NCBI GenBank assembly: GCA_005889285.1
Contig: VBFF01000030.1
Coordinates: 1 to 19,053 of the forward strand
Direction: 5' to 3'
DNA length: 19,053 nt
Source: Chloroflexota bacterium
GTDB taxonomy: Bacteria; Chloroflexota; Dormibacteria; CF-121
Notes under the pieces: generated by a model
The model's database searches: none
What the model was told of the DNA's origin: nothing
The model's input: the letters and a program-made list of their open reading frames with translations, nothing else
Program-made: the position numbers and the translations under genes
In this document: piece by piece, positions 1-6,921 of the stretch
How positions within the stretch are numbered: the first letter of the stretch is position 1
How the letters are laid out: every line of letters begins with the position of its first letter

Positions 1-507
1 GTTGGAGCCGGCGACACCTTCATCGCGGCCATCAAAAACGGGACGATCGACGCCGGGATGACGACCGAGCCGACCATCACGCGCCTGCTGCAGAGTGGGG
101 ATGCCAAGGTGCTGATCGACCTGCGGACGCCCGCAACCACGCAGGCCGCGCTTGGCGGCGACTACCCGTTCATCGGCATCTTCGCCAAGAACGACTGGGT
201 CAACAGTCACAAGGACGTGGCCCAGCGGCTGGTCAATGTCTACGTCAAGACGCTCAAGTGGATGAAGGCGCACAGTGCGGCAGAGATCGCCGCCAAGATG
301 CCGGCCGATTACCTGCTTCCGAACAAGGACCTGTACGTGTCGGCGCTCCAGAACCAGCTGTCCATCTTCGGAACCGACTGCAAGATGCCGCCGGCGGGCC
401 CCCAGACCGTGCTCACCATCCTCCAGAAGTACGTCTCGTCGTTCGCGGGGAAGAACGCCAACCTCCCGGAGACCTTCACCAACGAATTCGCCAACAAGGC
501 GAGCTAA
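1..507 (+). CDS. NMT1/SsuA-like ABC transporter substrate-binding protein (5' partial)
   Basis: The reading frame is open from base 1 to a TAA at 505-507, giving the last 168 residues of a longer protein; an internal ATG at 58 is not the true start. The visible part matches the C-terminal lobe of NitT/TauT-type (NMT1/THI5-like) periplasmic binding proteins: an 'AIKNGTIDAGMTTEP' stretch, typical of the hinge segment where these proteins test for solute, then 'YPFIGIFAKNDWV', and a helical tail with 'LVNVYVKTLKWMKAHSAAEIAAKMP'. Members of this family bind nitrate, sulfonates, taurine, thiamine precursors or aromatic acids outside the membrane and hand them to a permease/ATPase pair. The ligand cannot be told from this fragment. 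No permease or ATPase follows on the + strand, so partners, if linked, lie upstream of the window. A GC-rich hairpin follows the stop directly. Confidence 0.85.
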   Translation, partial: VGAGDTFIAAIKNGTIDAGMTTEPTITRLLQSGDAKVLIDLRTPATTQAALGGDYPFIGIFAKNDWVNSHKDVAQRLVNVYVKTLKWMKAHSAAEIAAKMPADYLLPNKDLYVSALQNQLSIFGTDCKMPPAGPQTVLTILQKYVSSFAGKNANLPETFTNEFANKAS

Positions 508-512
508 CTAAC

Positions 513-557
513 GGCCCCACCCTCCCCTCCCCCGCGAGCGGGGGAGGGGGAGGGGCC
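513..557. repeat. GC-rich palindromic element, copy 1 (possible terminator)
   Basis: Almost perfect inverted repeat: a left arm running from GGCCCC through C-rich blocks to CCCGC (531-535), a GA loop, and a right arm from GCGGG (538-542) through G-rich blocks to GGGGCC at 552-557. It lies 5 nt after the stop of the upstream gene and could end transcription, but no T-tract follows, so it is better described as an intergenic palindromic repeat. A second copy with the same block order lies at 5902-5933. Confidence 0.7.
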
Positions 558-576
558 ATCCTCCTAGCATGGAGTG

Positions 577-582
577 AGGAGG
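577..582 (+). promoter_or_regulatory. Strong ribosome binding site that sets a TTG start
   Basis: AGGAGG, a perfect Shine-Dalgarno core, lies 8 nt before TTG at 591. The nearer in-frame GTG codons at 582 and 585 overlap or abut the motif and are too close to be used, and no ATG is in frame nearby. This decides the start of the small membrane protein. Confidence 0.7.
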
Positions 583-590
583 TGGTGATA

Positions 591-1088
591 TTGCGAACGA
601 GGGAACTGGTTTCGGGAGCGGCGGCGGGTGTTGTGGGGGGCTACGTCGGGACGAAGGTGATGAACCCGGTCACGACGAAGCTCTATGAGTTGGCGCCCGA
701 AGCGGACAAGGCGCGCGAGAAGGCGGTAAGTCCCGGGTCACCATACGAGATCGGTGTCCAAAAGGTGGCGGATCGGCTGGGCGTGAAGCTGACCGAAGAG
801 CAGGTGAAGGCCACTGCCGCGGCGGCGCCCTACACGGTGGGCGTGACGGGCGGTCTGCTCTACGTAGGCCTGCGCCGGTTGCTCCACCTCAATCCAGTCG
901 TTGCCGGGTTGATCTCGGCAATGGCGCTCTTCATCGTCGTCGACGAGGGACTGACGCCCGCGCTCGGCTTGAGCGCACCCGACAGCGCGTATCCGGTGTC
1001 GACGCACCTTCGGGGTTTCCTCGGGCACCTTGCCTATGGCGCCGCGGCGGCGGCGACCGCCGAGATCCTCATGTCCGACCGACGTTAG
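591..1088 (+). CDS. Small alanine/glycine-rich membrane protein, unknown function
   Basis: A 165-residue protein started at TTG 591, chosen from a perfect AGGAGG 8 nt upstream; the frame stays open further upstream but without another good start. Seen: an N-terminal Gly/Ala-rich segment (about residues 6-22, 'VSGAAAGVVGGYVGTKVM'), a charged middle ('LAPEADKAREKAVSPGSPYEIGVQKVADRLGVKL' region), then hydrophobic segments near residues 80-92 and 102-122 and a last one near 143-160, ending in SDRR. This suggests three to four membrane passes. The pattern recalls DUF1440/YagU-like inner-membrane proteins, but I cannot confirm that by eye. The gene is separated from the upstream binding protein by a long palindrome and converges on the flavoprotein gene ending at 1124. 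Function is not known. Confidence 0.7.
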   Translation: MRTRELVSGAAAGVVGGYVGTKVMNPVTTKLYELAPEADKAREKAVSPGSPYEIGVQKVADRLGVKLTEEQVKATAAAAPYTVGVTGGLLYVGLRRLLHLNPVVAGLISAMALFIVVDEGLTPALGLSAPDSAYPVSTHLRGFLGHLAYGAAAAATAEILMSDRR

Positions 1089-1123
1089 CGACGGTTCACG
1101 GACGCGTGCCTAACACCGGCGTT

Positions 1124-2875
1124 TTATTCCAGCAGTCTGCCGGCGACCGGCAATTCGTCGTCGGTGAGCGCTGCCTTCAGGTTTTCCGGTAATCCCGGAA
1201 CCGCTTCGTTCCATATAGTCAGCGGTGCCTCGCGGCTCTCGAGCCGCACGTAGATGTTGCGCTGCATGGCCGGATCGAGCGCGGGAAAGTCGGATCGGTT
1301 GTGAGCGCCCCGGCTTTCGCGGCGTTCGAGCGCGCACCGGAGCGTCGCTTCCGCCGTTCGGAGCCCTGCCCGCAGATCGAGGACGTGCGCCAGCTCGAAC
1401 CATCCTTCCTGTCCCGGGCGGATGTCGACGGTCTGCGCGGCGTTCCCCAGATCAGCAAGTTTCCGCAGGCCGTCCCGCATCCCGGCCTCATCACGAACGA
1501 CACCGCAGTGCTCCCACATCAAATTGCGGAGGGCACGCTGGAGGGGACGTGCCAGCTCGCTACCGGGCTTGATCAGACGTTGCAGCTCGTCGGCTGCCTC
1601 TTGGACTGCCGTCTTGGAGCGACGCTGGACTTCGGATACCTGCGAGTGCGCGGCCGCGGCGACGCCCGCCCGCCGGCCAAAGATGACGGTCTCGGCCAGC
1701 GAGTTGCCCCCCAGGCGGTTGGCGCCGTGTAGCCCGGAGGTGCACTCGCCCGCGGCATAGAGGCCAACCACCTCCGTGGCATGCGTCTCCGGATCGACGG
1801 CGAGGCCGCCCATCGAGTAATGCGCCGTCGGCGCCACCTCCATCGGCAGCTTGGAGATGTCCAGCATTTGATACTCGATGAACTGCCGATACATCCTCGG
1901 CAGTTTCTCCAGGATCTCGTCCTTCGGTCGATGCGAGATATCGAGGAACACGCCGCCGTTGGGGCCGCCGCGGCCCTGCATGATCTCGGTATAGATGGCG
2001 AGCGCCACCCGATCGCGCGCGCTGAGCTCCATACGCTGCGAGTCATAGCGCTGCATGAACCGCTCGTGATCACGGTTGTAGAGGCGGCCGCCCTCGCCGC
2101 GGACCGCCTCGGTGACGAGGGTGCCCGCCATCTCTTCTGGCATCAGCATCCCGGTTGGATGGAATTGCACGAGCTCCATATCCATCAGGCGGCAACCGGC
2201 CTCGAGCGCCAGGTACATGCCCTCGCCATAGTTCTCGTCGCGGCGCGATGAGCTGCGACGCCACAGCCGCGTGTGGCCCCCGGTCGCCAGGATGACGGCG
2301 TCGGCTTCGAAGACGGTGCGCTCGCCGGATACGAGGTCGAACCCATAGGCGCCAAAACAGACGCCATCGGCAACGAGCAGGCGCGAAACGTATTGGTCCT
2401 CGATAACCGGGATCCCCAGTTCTTGTGTCTTGCTTGCCAGCGTGTAGAGAATCGCGCGCCCGGTGTAGTCGCCGGCGTAGCAGGTCCGCCGATACTTATG
2501 CGCGCCGAAGAAGCGCTGGTCCAACCGGCCGTCCTCGAGCGTCGCGAAGCGGCAGCCCCAGGCCGCCAGCTCACGCACCGCGTCTGGCGCCTCCCGCGCC
2601 ATGATCTCCACGACCCGTGGATGGCCGAGGAGGTATCCCTCCCGGAGTGTGTCGGCGAAATGTTGCTCCCAGGTGTCCTGCGGGTCCCGCGTACCCAACA
2701 CCGCGTTGATGCCACCGGCCGCCAACACCGTATGGGCATCGCGGCGGTCCCGTTTCCCGACCACCAGCACCTGGCTCCCCGCCTGCGTCGCGGCGATCGC
2801 CGCGCGCAGCCCGGCCGCGCCGGCCCCGATGACGAGCACATTGCAGACCCGGCTACGAGGCGACGATTCAGGCAT
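1124..2875 (-). CDS. Succinate dehydrogenase/fumarate reductase flavoprotein-like protein (SdhA/FrdA/TfrA type)
   Basis: 583 residues, the usual length for this family. Seen: N-terminal FAD Rossmann motif GAGAAG (residues 17-22); 'AHTVLAAGGINA' with His48 at the place where SdhA/FrdA bind FAD covalently; 'ELVQFHPTGM'; 'EAVRGEGGRLYN'; 'APTAHYSMGG'; 'GLHGANRLGGNSL'; and the C-terminal 'ESRGAHNRSDFPALD' block. L-aspartate oxidase (NadB) is the main alternative, but it lacks the His48 equivalent, and the 'MELSARDRVALAIYTEIMQGRGG' segment resembles the soluble thiol:fumarate reductase subunit TfrA and archaeal SdhA. The ATG at 2875 lies 14 nt after the stop of the NDH-like gene, so it is the last gene of the four-gene - strand cluster. 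No iron-sulfur (SdhB) or membrane-anchor subunit is present nearby, so its electron partner is unknown. Confidence 0.85.
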   Translation of the reverse strand: MPESSPRSRVCNVLVIGAGAAGLRAAIAATQAGSQVLVVGKRDRRDAHTVLAAGGINAVLGTRDPQDTWEQHFADTLREGYLLGHPRVVEIMAREAPDAVRELAAWGCRFATLEDGRLDQRFFGAHKYRRTCYAGDYTGRAILYTLASKTQELGIPVIEDQYVSRLLVADGVCFGAYGFDLVSGERTVFEADAVILATGGHTRLWRRSSSRRDENYGEGMYLALEAGCRLMDMELVQFHPTGMLMPEEMAGTLVTEAVRGEGGRLYNRDHERFMQRYDSQRMELSARDRVALAIYTEIMQGRGGPNGGVFLDISHRPKDEILEKLPRMYRQFIEYQMLDISKLPMEVAPTAHYSMGGLAVDPETHATEVVGLYAAGECTSGLHGANRLGGNSLAETVIFGRRAGVAAAAHSQVSEVQRRSKTAVQEAADELQRLIKPGSELARPLQRALRNLMWEHCGVVRDEAGMRDGLRKLADLGNAAQTVDIRPGQEGWFELAHVLDLRAGLRTAEATLRCALERRESRGAHNRSDFPALDPAMQRNIYVRLESREAPLTIWNEAVPGLPENLKAALTDDELPVAGRLLE

Positions 2876-2889
2876 GTCTTTTTGGCATG

Positions 2890-4491
2890 CTACTCAGTCG
2901 GCGGCATTCTGTTGTCGGGACGCGGTTGCGTCAGGGCGTCATGCAGGGCTGGAAGGTGCTCGACGAGCGCGGCAAAATCCTGACGCGCAAGACTCAGCAG
3001 GCTGGTCGCGCTCAAGGTGCGGACCGTCGCAGTGCGGCGGCGGTTACCGAGTGCGCCAATTTCGCCAAAGTAATCGCCTGCTCCAAGCGTTCGCATCCGG
3101 TGATCCCGCCCATCCAGACGTTGGAGCACCTCGACCTCGCCCGATGTGATCACATAGAAGCGTCCGCTAAGCTCACCCTCCCGCACGATCGTTTCGCCCG
3201 GACCGAAGCGCAGGGGCACGACCGTGTTGCTGCGCCCGATCGGTAGCGGGGTCAGGTTGTCGGGCATCACGGCGCTGCCCATCCAGTGGAGCGCGAGCGC
3301 GACGCGGCGGCGCCAGGTTGGCATGAACGAGAGAAACAATGCACGCGAGACCACTGATGCGGGCCAGCCGTGGAGCGCCAGGCCGCGGAGCTGGGCGACA
3401 CCGTAACGCCGGCTTAGCAGGGCCACCTCGCCGAACCGCGCGGGGTGGCAGGGCTCGGGTGGCTCGCCGCGGACTTGGGCAAGGATATTGCGGGCCGCCT
3501 GACGGCCCTCGCCAAACGCCACCATCACCATCGCCCCGAAGGGTTGGCCGCTTGCGGCATCGGGAACGGCGGCGTTGTCGCCGACGGCATAGACGCCAGG
3601 CCAGCGAGGGACGCGGCAGAACGGATCACACGGAATCCGTCCCCGCTGCAGCTCGATCGGCATTCCGCGGACGAGGGGATTGGTACCGATGCCGACGGTC
3701 GCGATGATGCTGCGGGTTTCGATCCGCGAGCCGTCGGCGAGCACGACAGCGCCGGCGGTCGCCTCTTTGATCCCAACGCCGAGTCGGAGCTCGATGCCGC
3801 GGTTACGCATGCGGTCGACGACGCGTTGCGCGAGGCGGTCGTTGAACGTCGGCAGGACGCGCGTGAGGATGTCGATTGTGATCACGCGCACCTCGTTGGG
3901 GGCAATCATTGGATAGGCGCGAACCGAGGCGCGGAGGAACTCATTGGCTTCCGAGGCGATCTCAACGCCCGCATACCCCGCGCCGGCAATGACGAACGTC
4001 AGCCGCCGTTGCCGCTCGGCGGCGTCGGTCGTGACGCTGGCCGCCTCCAACATCTCGATGAGGTGATTGCGCAGGTGAATGAAGTCCCCGATCGTCTTCG
4101 TCTGCAGGGCGTGCTCGGTGAGGCCGGGAAAACGCGAGAGGTCGGTAACGGACCCGAGCGCGATCACCAGGTAGTCGGCCTCGAGCGTGACCTCGTCGCT
4201 TTCGCCCCCGAGGCTGAGTACGGCCCGCCTCGCCACCGGGTCGATCGACTCGATCTCGTGCGTGTAGATCGTGACGCCCGGGAGGATCTCGCGCAGCGGG
4301 ATCAGCACATGCTGCGCCTGCAGAACGCCGGACACGATCTGTGGCATCAGCCCATGCCAGACTTCGACGTTCTCGCGGCTGACGATCGTGATATCGATTT
4401 CATCGCCGGCCCGCCGGTGCGCGATCAGCTCGCGGGCGCAACGGACGCCGGCGTGGCCGCCACCCAGAATCAGGACCCGCTCGCGACTCAT
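2890..4491 (-). CDS. Type-II NADH dehydrogenase-like FAD oxidoreductase with C-terminal cyclic-nucleotide-binding domain
   Basis: 533 residues from ATG 4491, which overlaps the stop of the upstream gene as ATGA (4491-4488); a longer in-frame ORF to 4539 lies inside that gene and is rejected. Domain 1 (about 1-410): FAD motif 'ILGGGHAGVRCA', NAD motif 'GAGYAGVEIASE' and a second FAD motif 'PGVYAVGDNAA', followed by a Trp/Arg-rich amphipathic stretch ('SFMPTWRRRVALALHWMG') of the kind that anchors NDH-2 to the membrane. This predicts electron transfer from NADH to quinone at the inner membrane face. Domain 2 (about 416-520): Crp/PKA-type cNMP fold with 'PGETIVREGE', 'GRFYVITSGEVEVL' and a phosphate-binding cassette 'FGEIGALGNRRRTATVRT' in which the key Glu and Arg are kept. 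Ligand binding and its effect on the enzyme are inference. The Crp-like helix-turn-helix is absent, so DNA binding is not expected. Confidence 0.85.
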   Translation of the reverse strand: MSRERVLILGGGHAGVRCARELIAHRRAGDEIDITIVSRENVEVWHGLMPQIVSGVLQAQHVLIPLREILPGVTIYTHEIESIDPVARRAVLSLGGESDEVTLEADYLVIALGSVTDLSRFPGLTEHALQTKTIGDFIHLRNHLIEMLEAASVTTDAAERQRRLTFVIAGAGYAGVEIASEANEFLRASVRAYPMIAPNEVRVITIDILTRVLPTFNDRLAQRVVDRMRNRGIELRLGVGIKEATAGAVVLADGSRIETRSIIATVGIGTNPLVRGMPIELQRGRIPCDPFCRVPRWPGVYAVGDNAAVPDAASGQPFGAMVMVAFGEGRQAARNILAQVRGEPPEPCHPARFGEVALLSRRYGVAQLRGLALHGWPASVVSRALFLSFMPTWRRRVALALHWMGSAVMPDNLTPLPIGRSNTVVPLRFGPGETIVREGELSGRFYVITSGEVEVLQRLDGRDHRMRTLGAGDYFGEIGALGNRRRTATVRTLSATSLLSLARQDFAALVEHLPALHDALTQPRPDNRMPPTE

Positions 4492-5939
4492 GACCAGCGC
4501 GCCCGACGAAGCGCCTTCCGTGCGGCGTAGAAGCCGCACATCCCGTGCACGCCGCCACCTGGCGGCGTCGACGAGGAGCAGAGGTAGAGCTGCCGGTTCG
4601 GCGTTGCATACAACCGCGGCGTTGGACGGATGAAGAGCTGACGCAGGTCGGCGATGCCACCGTTGATGTCGCCGCCGACATTGTTGGCGTTGTGGCGTTC
4701 GATGTCGGCCGGGCCCGTCACGTGGCGCGCGAGGATGCGTGACGTGAATCCGGGAGCGAAGCGCTCGACCTGCGCCTCGATCCGCTCGCGCATGTCGACG
4801 GTGGACCCATTCGGGACATGGCAGTAGGCCCAGCCCACATGCTTGCCGGCGGGTGCACGCGTCGGGTCGGCCACGGTGGGTTGCGCGAGGATCACGAACG
4901 GCTGCTCCGCCACCTGGCCCGCGGCGACCGCCTCCTCGGCGGCGACCACCTCATCGAAGGCGCCGCCGACGTGGACAGTGCCGGCCTGCCGGCAGGCTGG
5001 CGCCCGCCAGGGGATGGGTCCATCGAGTGCCCAGTCGACTTTGAACACGCCGGGCCCATACCGAAATCGTTGTAACTGCCGGTTGAAGCTGTCCGGCCAC
5101 TGGGCACTGGCAATCGGAAGGATCTGGCGAGGCGTCAGGTCGAAGACCACGACGCGACCGCTGGAGACATGTTGCATGCTCGCCACCCGGGAGTCGAGGG
5201 CAATCGTCCCGCCTCTGGCTCGGAGCAGGCTGGCGAGCGCGTCGGCAACGCGTTGCGAGCCACCCCGCGCAAACGGCCAGCCATAGGCGTGGCCTGCCGC
5301 GGCAAGGACCAGGCCGAACGATGCCGTCGCCGGCCGGCGGAGGGAGAGCATCGAATGCGCCCCGAGCCCGACGAAGAGGGCTCGGCCTTGCGGGCTCCGA
5401 AATCGGCCGGCGGCCAGGGCCGCCGCAGAGCGTAACGCCGGAAAGCCAAAGCGAGCCAGCGTCACGAGATGTGCCGACGGCCGTGGGGGGCCGAGGAACT
5501 GCCGTGTCAGCAACTCGGCGTGCCGGACGATCGGCTCCATCAGGTGGCGGTAGGCGGGGCCGTCTCGGTCCAATCCGCTCGCCGTGACGGCAACCGACCG
5601 ATCGAGCACGGCCGCCGAGCCATCATCGAGCGGGTGGGCGAGAGGAATCGGCGGATGGTCATAGGTGAGCCCGTATTCGGCGAGCGGCAACGTGCGGAAA
5701 AATGGCGACGCATGCGCCAGCGGCAGGACCGATGAGCAGACGTCGTGAATAAATCCGGGTAGCGTCAGTGCCTGGGATCGCGTGCCACCGCCGATTCTTG
5801 ACTCCGCCTCGAGCATGCGGACCGACTTCCCGGCGGCCGCGAGGACGATGGCGGCCGCCAGCCCGTTGGGACCGGCGCCGACGATGATCGCGTCGACGCG
5901 GCCCCCACCCTGCCCTTCCCCAGAGGGGGAGGGAAACAT
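4488..5939 (-). CDS. CrtI/PYROXD2-like NAD(P)/FAD-dependent oxidoreductase
   Basis: 483 residues from ATG 5939. Seen: FAD-binding 'AIIVGAGPNGLAAAIVLAAAGKSVRMLEAESRIGGGTRS' region at about residues 17-55, 'GGSQRVADALASLLRARGG' in the middle, a substrate-domain block 'FKVDWALDGPIPWRAPACRQAGTVHVGG', and a C-terminal 'NNVGGDINGGIADLRQLFIRP' and 'CSSSTPPGGGVHGMCGFYAA' typical of the phytoene-desaturase-like/PYROXD2 family. There are no carotenoid genes nearby, so a carotenoid role is not supported; the substrate is unknown. The N-terminal residues 2-13 (FPSPSGEGQGGG) are encoded by a palindromic repeat. The family core begins at a GTC codon just after it, so ATG 5939 is the only usable start; it overlaps the upstream hydrolase gene with no clear ribosome site. 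The end overlaps the next gene as ATGA. Confidence 0.8.
   Translation of the reverse strand: MFPSPSGEGQGGGRVDAIIVGAGPNGLAAAIVLAAAGKSVRMLEAESRIGGGTRSQALTLPGFIHDVCSSVLPLAHASPFFRTLPLAEYGLTYDHPPIPLAHPLDDGSAAVLDRSVAVTASGLDRDGPAYRHLMEPIVRHAELLTRQFLGPPRPSAHLVTLARFGFPALRSAAALAAGRFRSPQGRALFVGLGAHSMLSLRRPATASFGLVLAAAGHAYGWPFARGGSQRVADALASLLRARGGTIALDSRVASMQHVSSGRVVVFDLTPRQILPIASAQWPDSFNRQLQRFRYGPGVFKVDWALDGPIPWRAPACRQAGTVHVGGAFDEVVAAEEAVAAGQVAEQPFVILAQPTVADPTRAPAGKHVGWAYCHVPNGSTVDMRERIEAQVERFAPGFTSRILARHVTGPADIERHNANNVGGDINGGIADLRQLFIRPTPRLYATPNRQLYLCSSSTPPGGGVHGMCGFYAARKALRRARWS
5902..5933. repeat. GC-rich palindromic element, copy 2, inside a coding start
   Basis: CCCTTCCCC (5913-5921) pairs with GGGGGAGGG (5925-5933) around an AGA loop, with one G-U pair. 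The flanking GCCCCCACCCTG block has the same order as the left arm of the element at 513-557, so both belong to one repeat family. On the - strand it reads through as codons 3-13 of the CrtI-like gene. Confidence 0.6.
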
Positions 5940-5949
5940 CCCTGGGCTT

Positions 5950-6783
5950 TCAGCCAAGATCGATGACGGTGCCCTCCGCGGCGGCCTCAACCGGGATGGC
6001 GTTGCCGCGGTGGGCCGCAACGATGGCATCGATCTGGTCGTCGGTCCGCGCCGGATCGTGGTGAAACAGCAGCAGCCGCTTGACGCCGGCGGCTTCGGCG
6101 AGGCCGATGGCGTACTCGACGGCCGAGTGCCCCATTGGGGAAAGCGCAGCGAACTCGCCGCTGATCAGCTGGGCGTCATGGATCAGGAGGTCCGCCGACC
6201 GGGCGAGCGCGATCGCGGACGGGTGATAGGCGCCGAGCCCGGCCGGCCCGGGCCCGAACGCGATCGGGCTGTGGTCCGAAAGATAGGCGATCGTTGCGCC
6301 GGCGCCGCTCACTCGGTAGCCATAGGTGAGGCCGCCCTTGTGCGGGATCTCGCGCGCGATGACGTCGAATCCCTCGACCGCTCGGGGTCCTTCCTGGATC
6401 CCGAGGAAGCGCCACTTGCCGCGGAGCTCAGCGGGCTTGATCGGAAAGTGAGGCGGCGACATGACGCGCGCCAGCACGTTGGCCGGATCGCCCTGGGCCG
6501 GCATCACCAGCGTCACTTCGGCGTCCGGCCGGTCGCCGGCTGAAAAGAACGGCAGCCCATGGGTGTGATCCCAGTGCAGGTGACCGAGGAGGATCGAGCC
6601 GCGAAACGGCCGGCCTTCCAACAGTGGGCTCAGCCGCTGCAGGCCGGTGCCGGCATCGAGCACGAGCCTCGGCGCCTGCCCGTTCTCAGCTAGCGCAATG
6701 CACGAGGTATTGCCGCCGTATCGCACGAACTGCTGGCCGGGGGATGGTGTGGACCCCCGGACCCCGCAGATGAATAGTCGCAC
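5950..6783 (-). CDS. Metallo-beta-lactamase-fold hydrolase, PhnP/cyclic-phosphodiesterase-like
   Basis: 277 residues from GTG 6783 (codons GTG CGA CTA TTC). Seen: start 'MRLFICGVRGSTPSPG', 'RYGGNTSCIAL', 'LVLDAGTGLQRL', then the metal motif HLHWDH at residues 68-73 (His68, His70, Asp72, His73), a later 'YLSDHSP' Asp, and 'LLLFHHDPARTDDQ' near the C-terminus, which together make a complete two-metal site. The order is that of MBL proteins in the PhnP/RNase Z-like branch, which often cleave phosphodiesters including cyclic nucleotides; a thiolesterase or other hydrolase is also possible. It is the first gene of the - strand flavoprotein cluster, its stop lying 11 nt inside the next gene's start. 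It is divergent from the debranching-enzyme gene across 138 bp. I infer, without proof, that it could act on the ligand of the cNMP domain two genes on. Confidence 0.8.
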   Translation of the reverse strand: MRLFICGVRGSTPSPGQQFVRYGGNTSCIALAENGQAPRLVLDAGTGLQRLSPLLEGRPFRGSILLGHLHWDHTHGLPFFSAGDRPDAEVTLVMPAQGDPANVLARVMSPPHFPIKPAELRGKWRFLGIQEGPRAVEGFDVIAREIPHKGGLTYGYRVSGAGATIAYLSDHSPIAFGPGPAGLGAYHPSAIALARSADLLIHDAQLISGEFAALSPMGHSAVEYAIGLAEAAGVKRLLLFHHDPARTDDQIDAIVAAHRGNAIPVEAAAEGTVIDLG

Positions 6784-6921
6784 CGAGCGAGTTTACGTTT
6801 CTTCCCGACGACGGCATTTGGCAAGTTCCGCCAAGGCCTCTTCGGGAACCCGCATTGGCCAGGTGAACAAGTCCGAACGTCGGCGCATGGCAGGAACGAT
6901 TTAGGGTATTTTCGCTAGCGG
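6784..6921. other. Divergent intergenic region between hydrolase and debranching enzyme
   Basis: 138 bp without a gene. It must hold promoters for both directions, but I see no convincing -35/-10 pair. Two short, mutually exclusive stems exist: TTGGC (6818-6822) with GCCAA (6830-6834), and GTTCC (6825-6829) with GGAAC (6845-6849). An AT-rich TAGGGTATTTT patch at 6902-6912 is a possible -10 region for the + strand gene, which has no ribosome site and might be leaderless or nearly so. Confidence 0.4.

Noticed and set aside
258..590. N-terminal 111-codon extension of the small membrane protein overlapping the upstream binding-protein gene
   Set aside because: It overlaps a real gene in another frame, runs through the palindromic repeat, and a perfect ribosome site marks TTG 591 as the start.
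3445..4530. Long + strand ORF (361 codons) opposite the NDH-like gene
   Set aside because: Its translation is rich in Asp, Arg and His with no family signal; it is the antisense shadow of a strongly supported - strand gene.
4984..4997. Perfect 14-bp palindrome GCCTGCCGGCAGGC inside the CrtI-like gene, encoding part of PACRQAG, a peptide often left by inserted palindromic repeats
   Set aside because: From memory of the family, the residues there (PWRAP-x-C-x-x-AGTVHVGG) match its normal consensus, with no extra length, so an insertion is not needed to explain it.
6818..6849. Two mutually exclusive short stems in the divergent intergenic region, resembling an attenuator or riboswitch
   Set aside because: Each stem is only 5 bp and no conserved riboswitch core is recognisable; likely chance.
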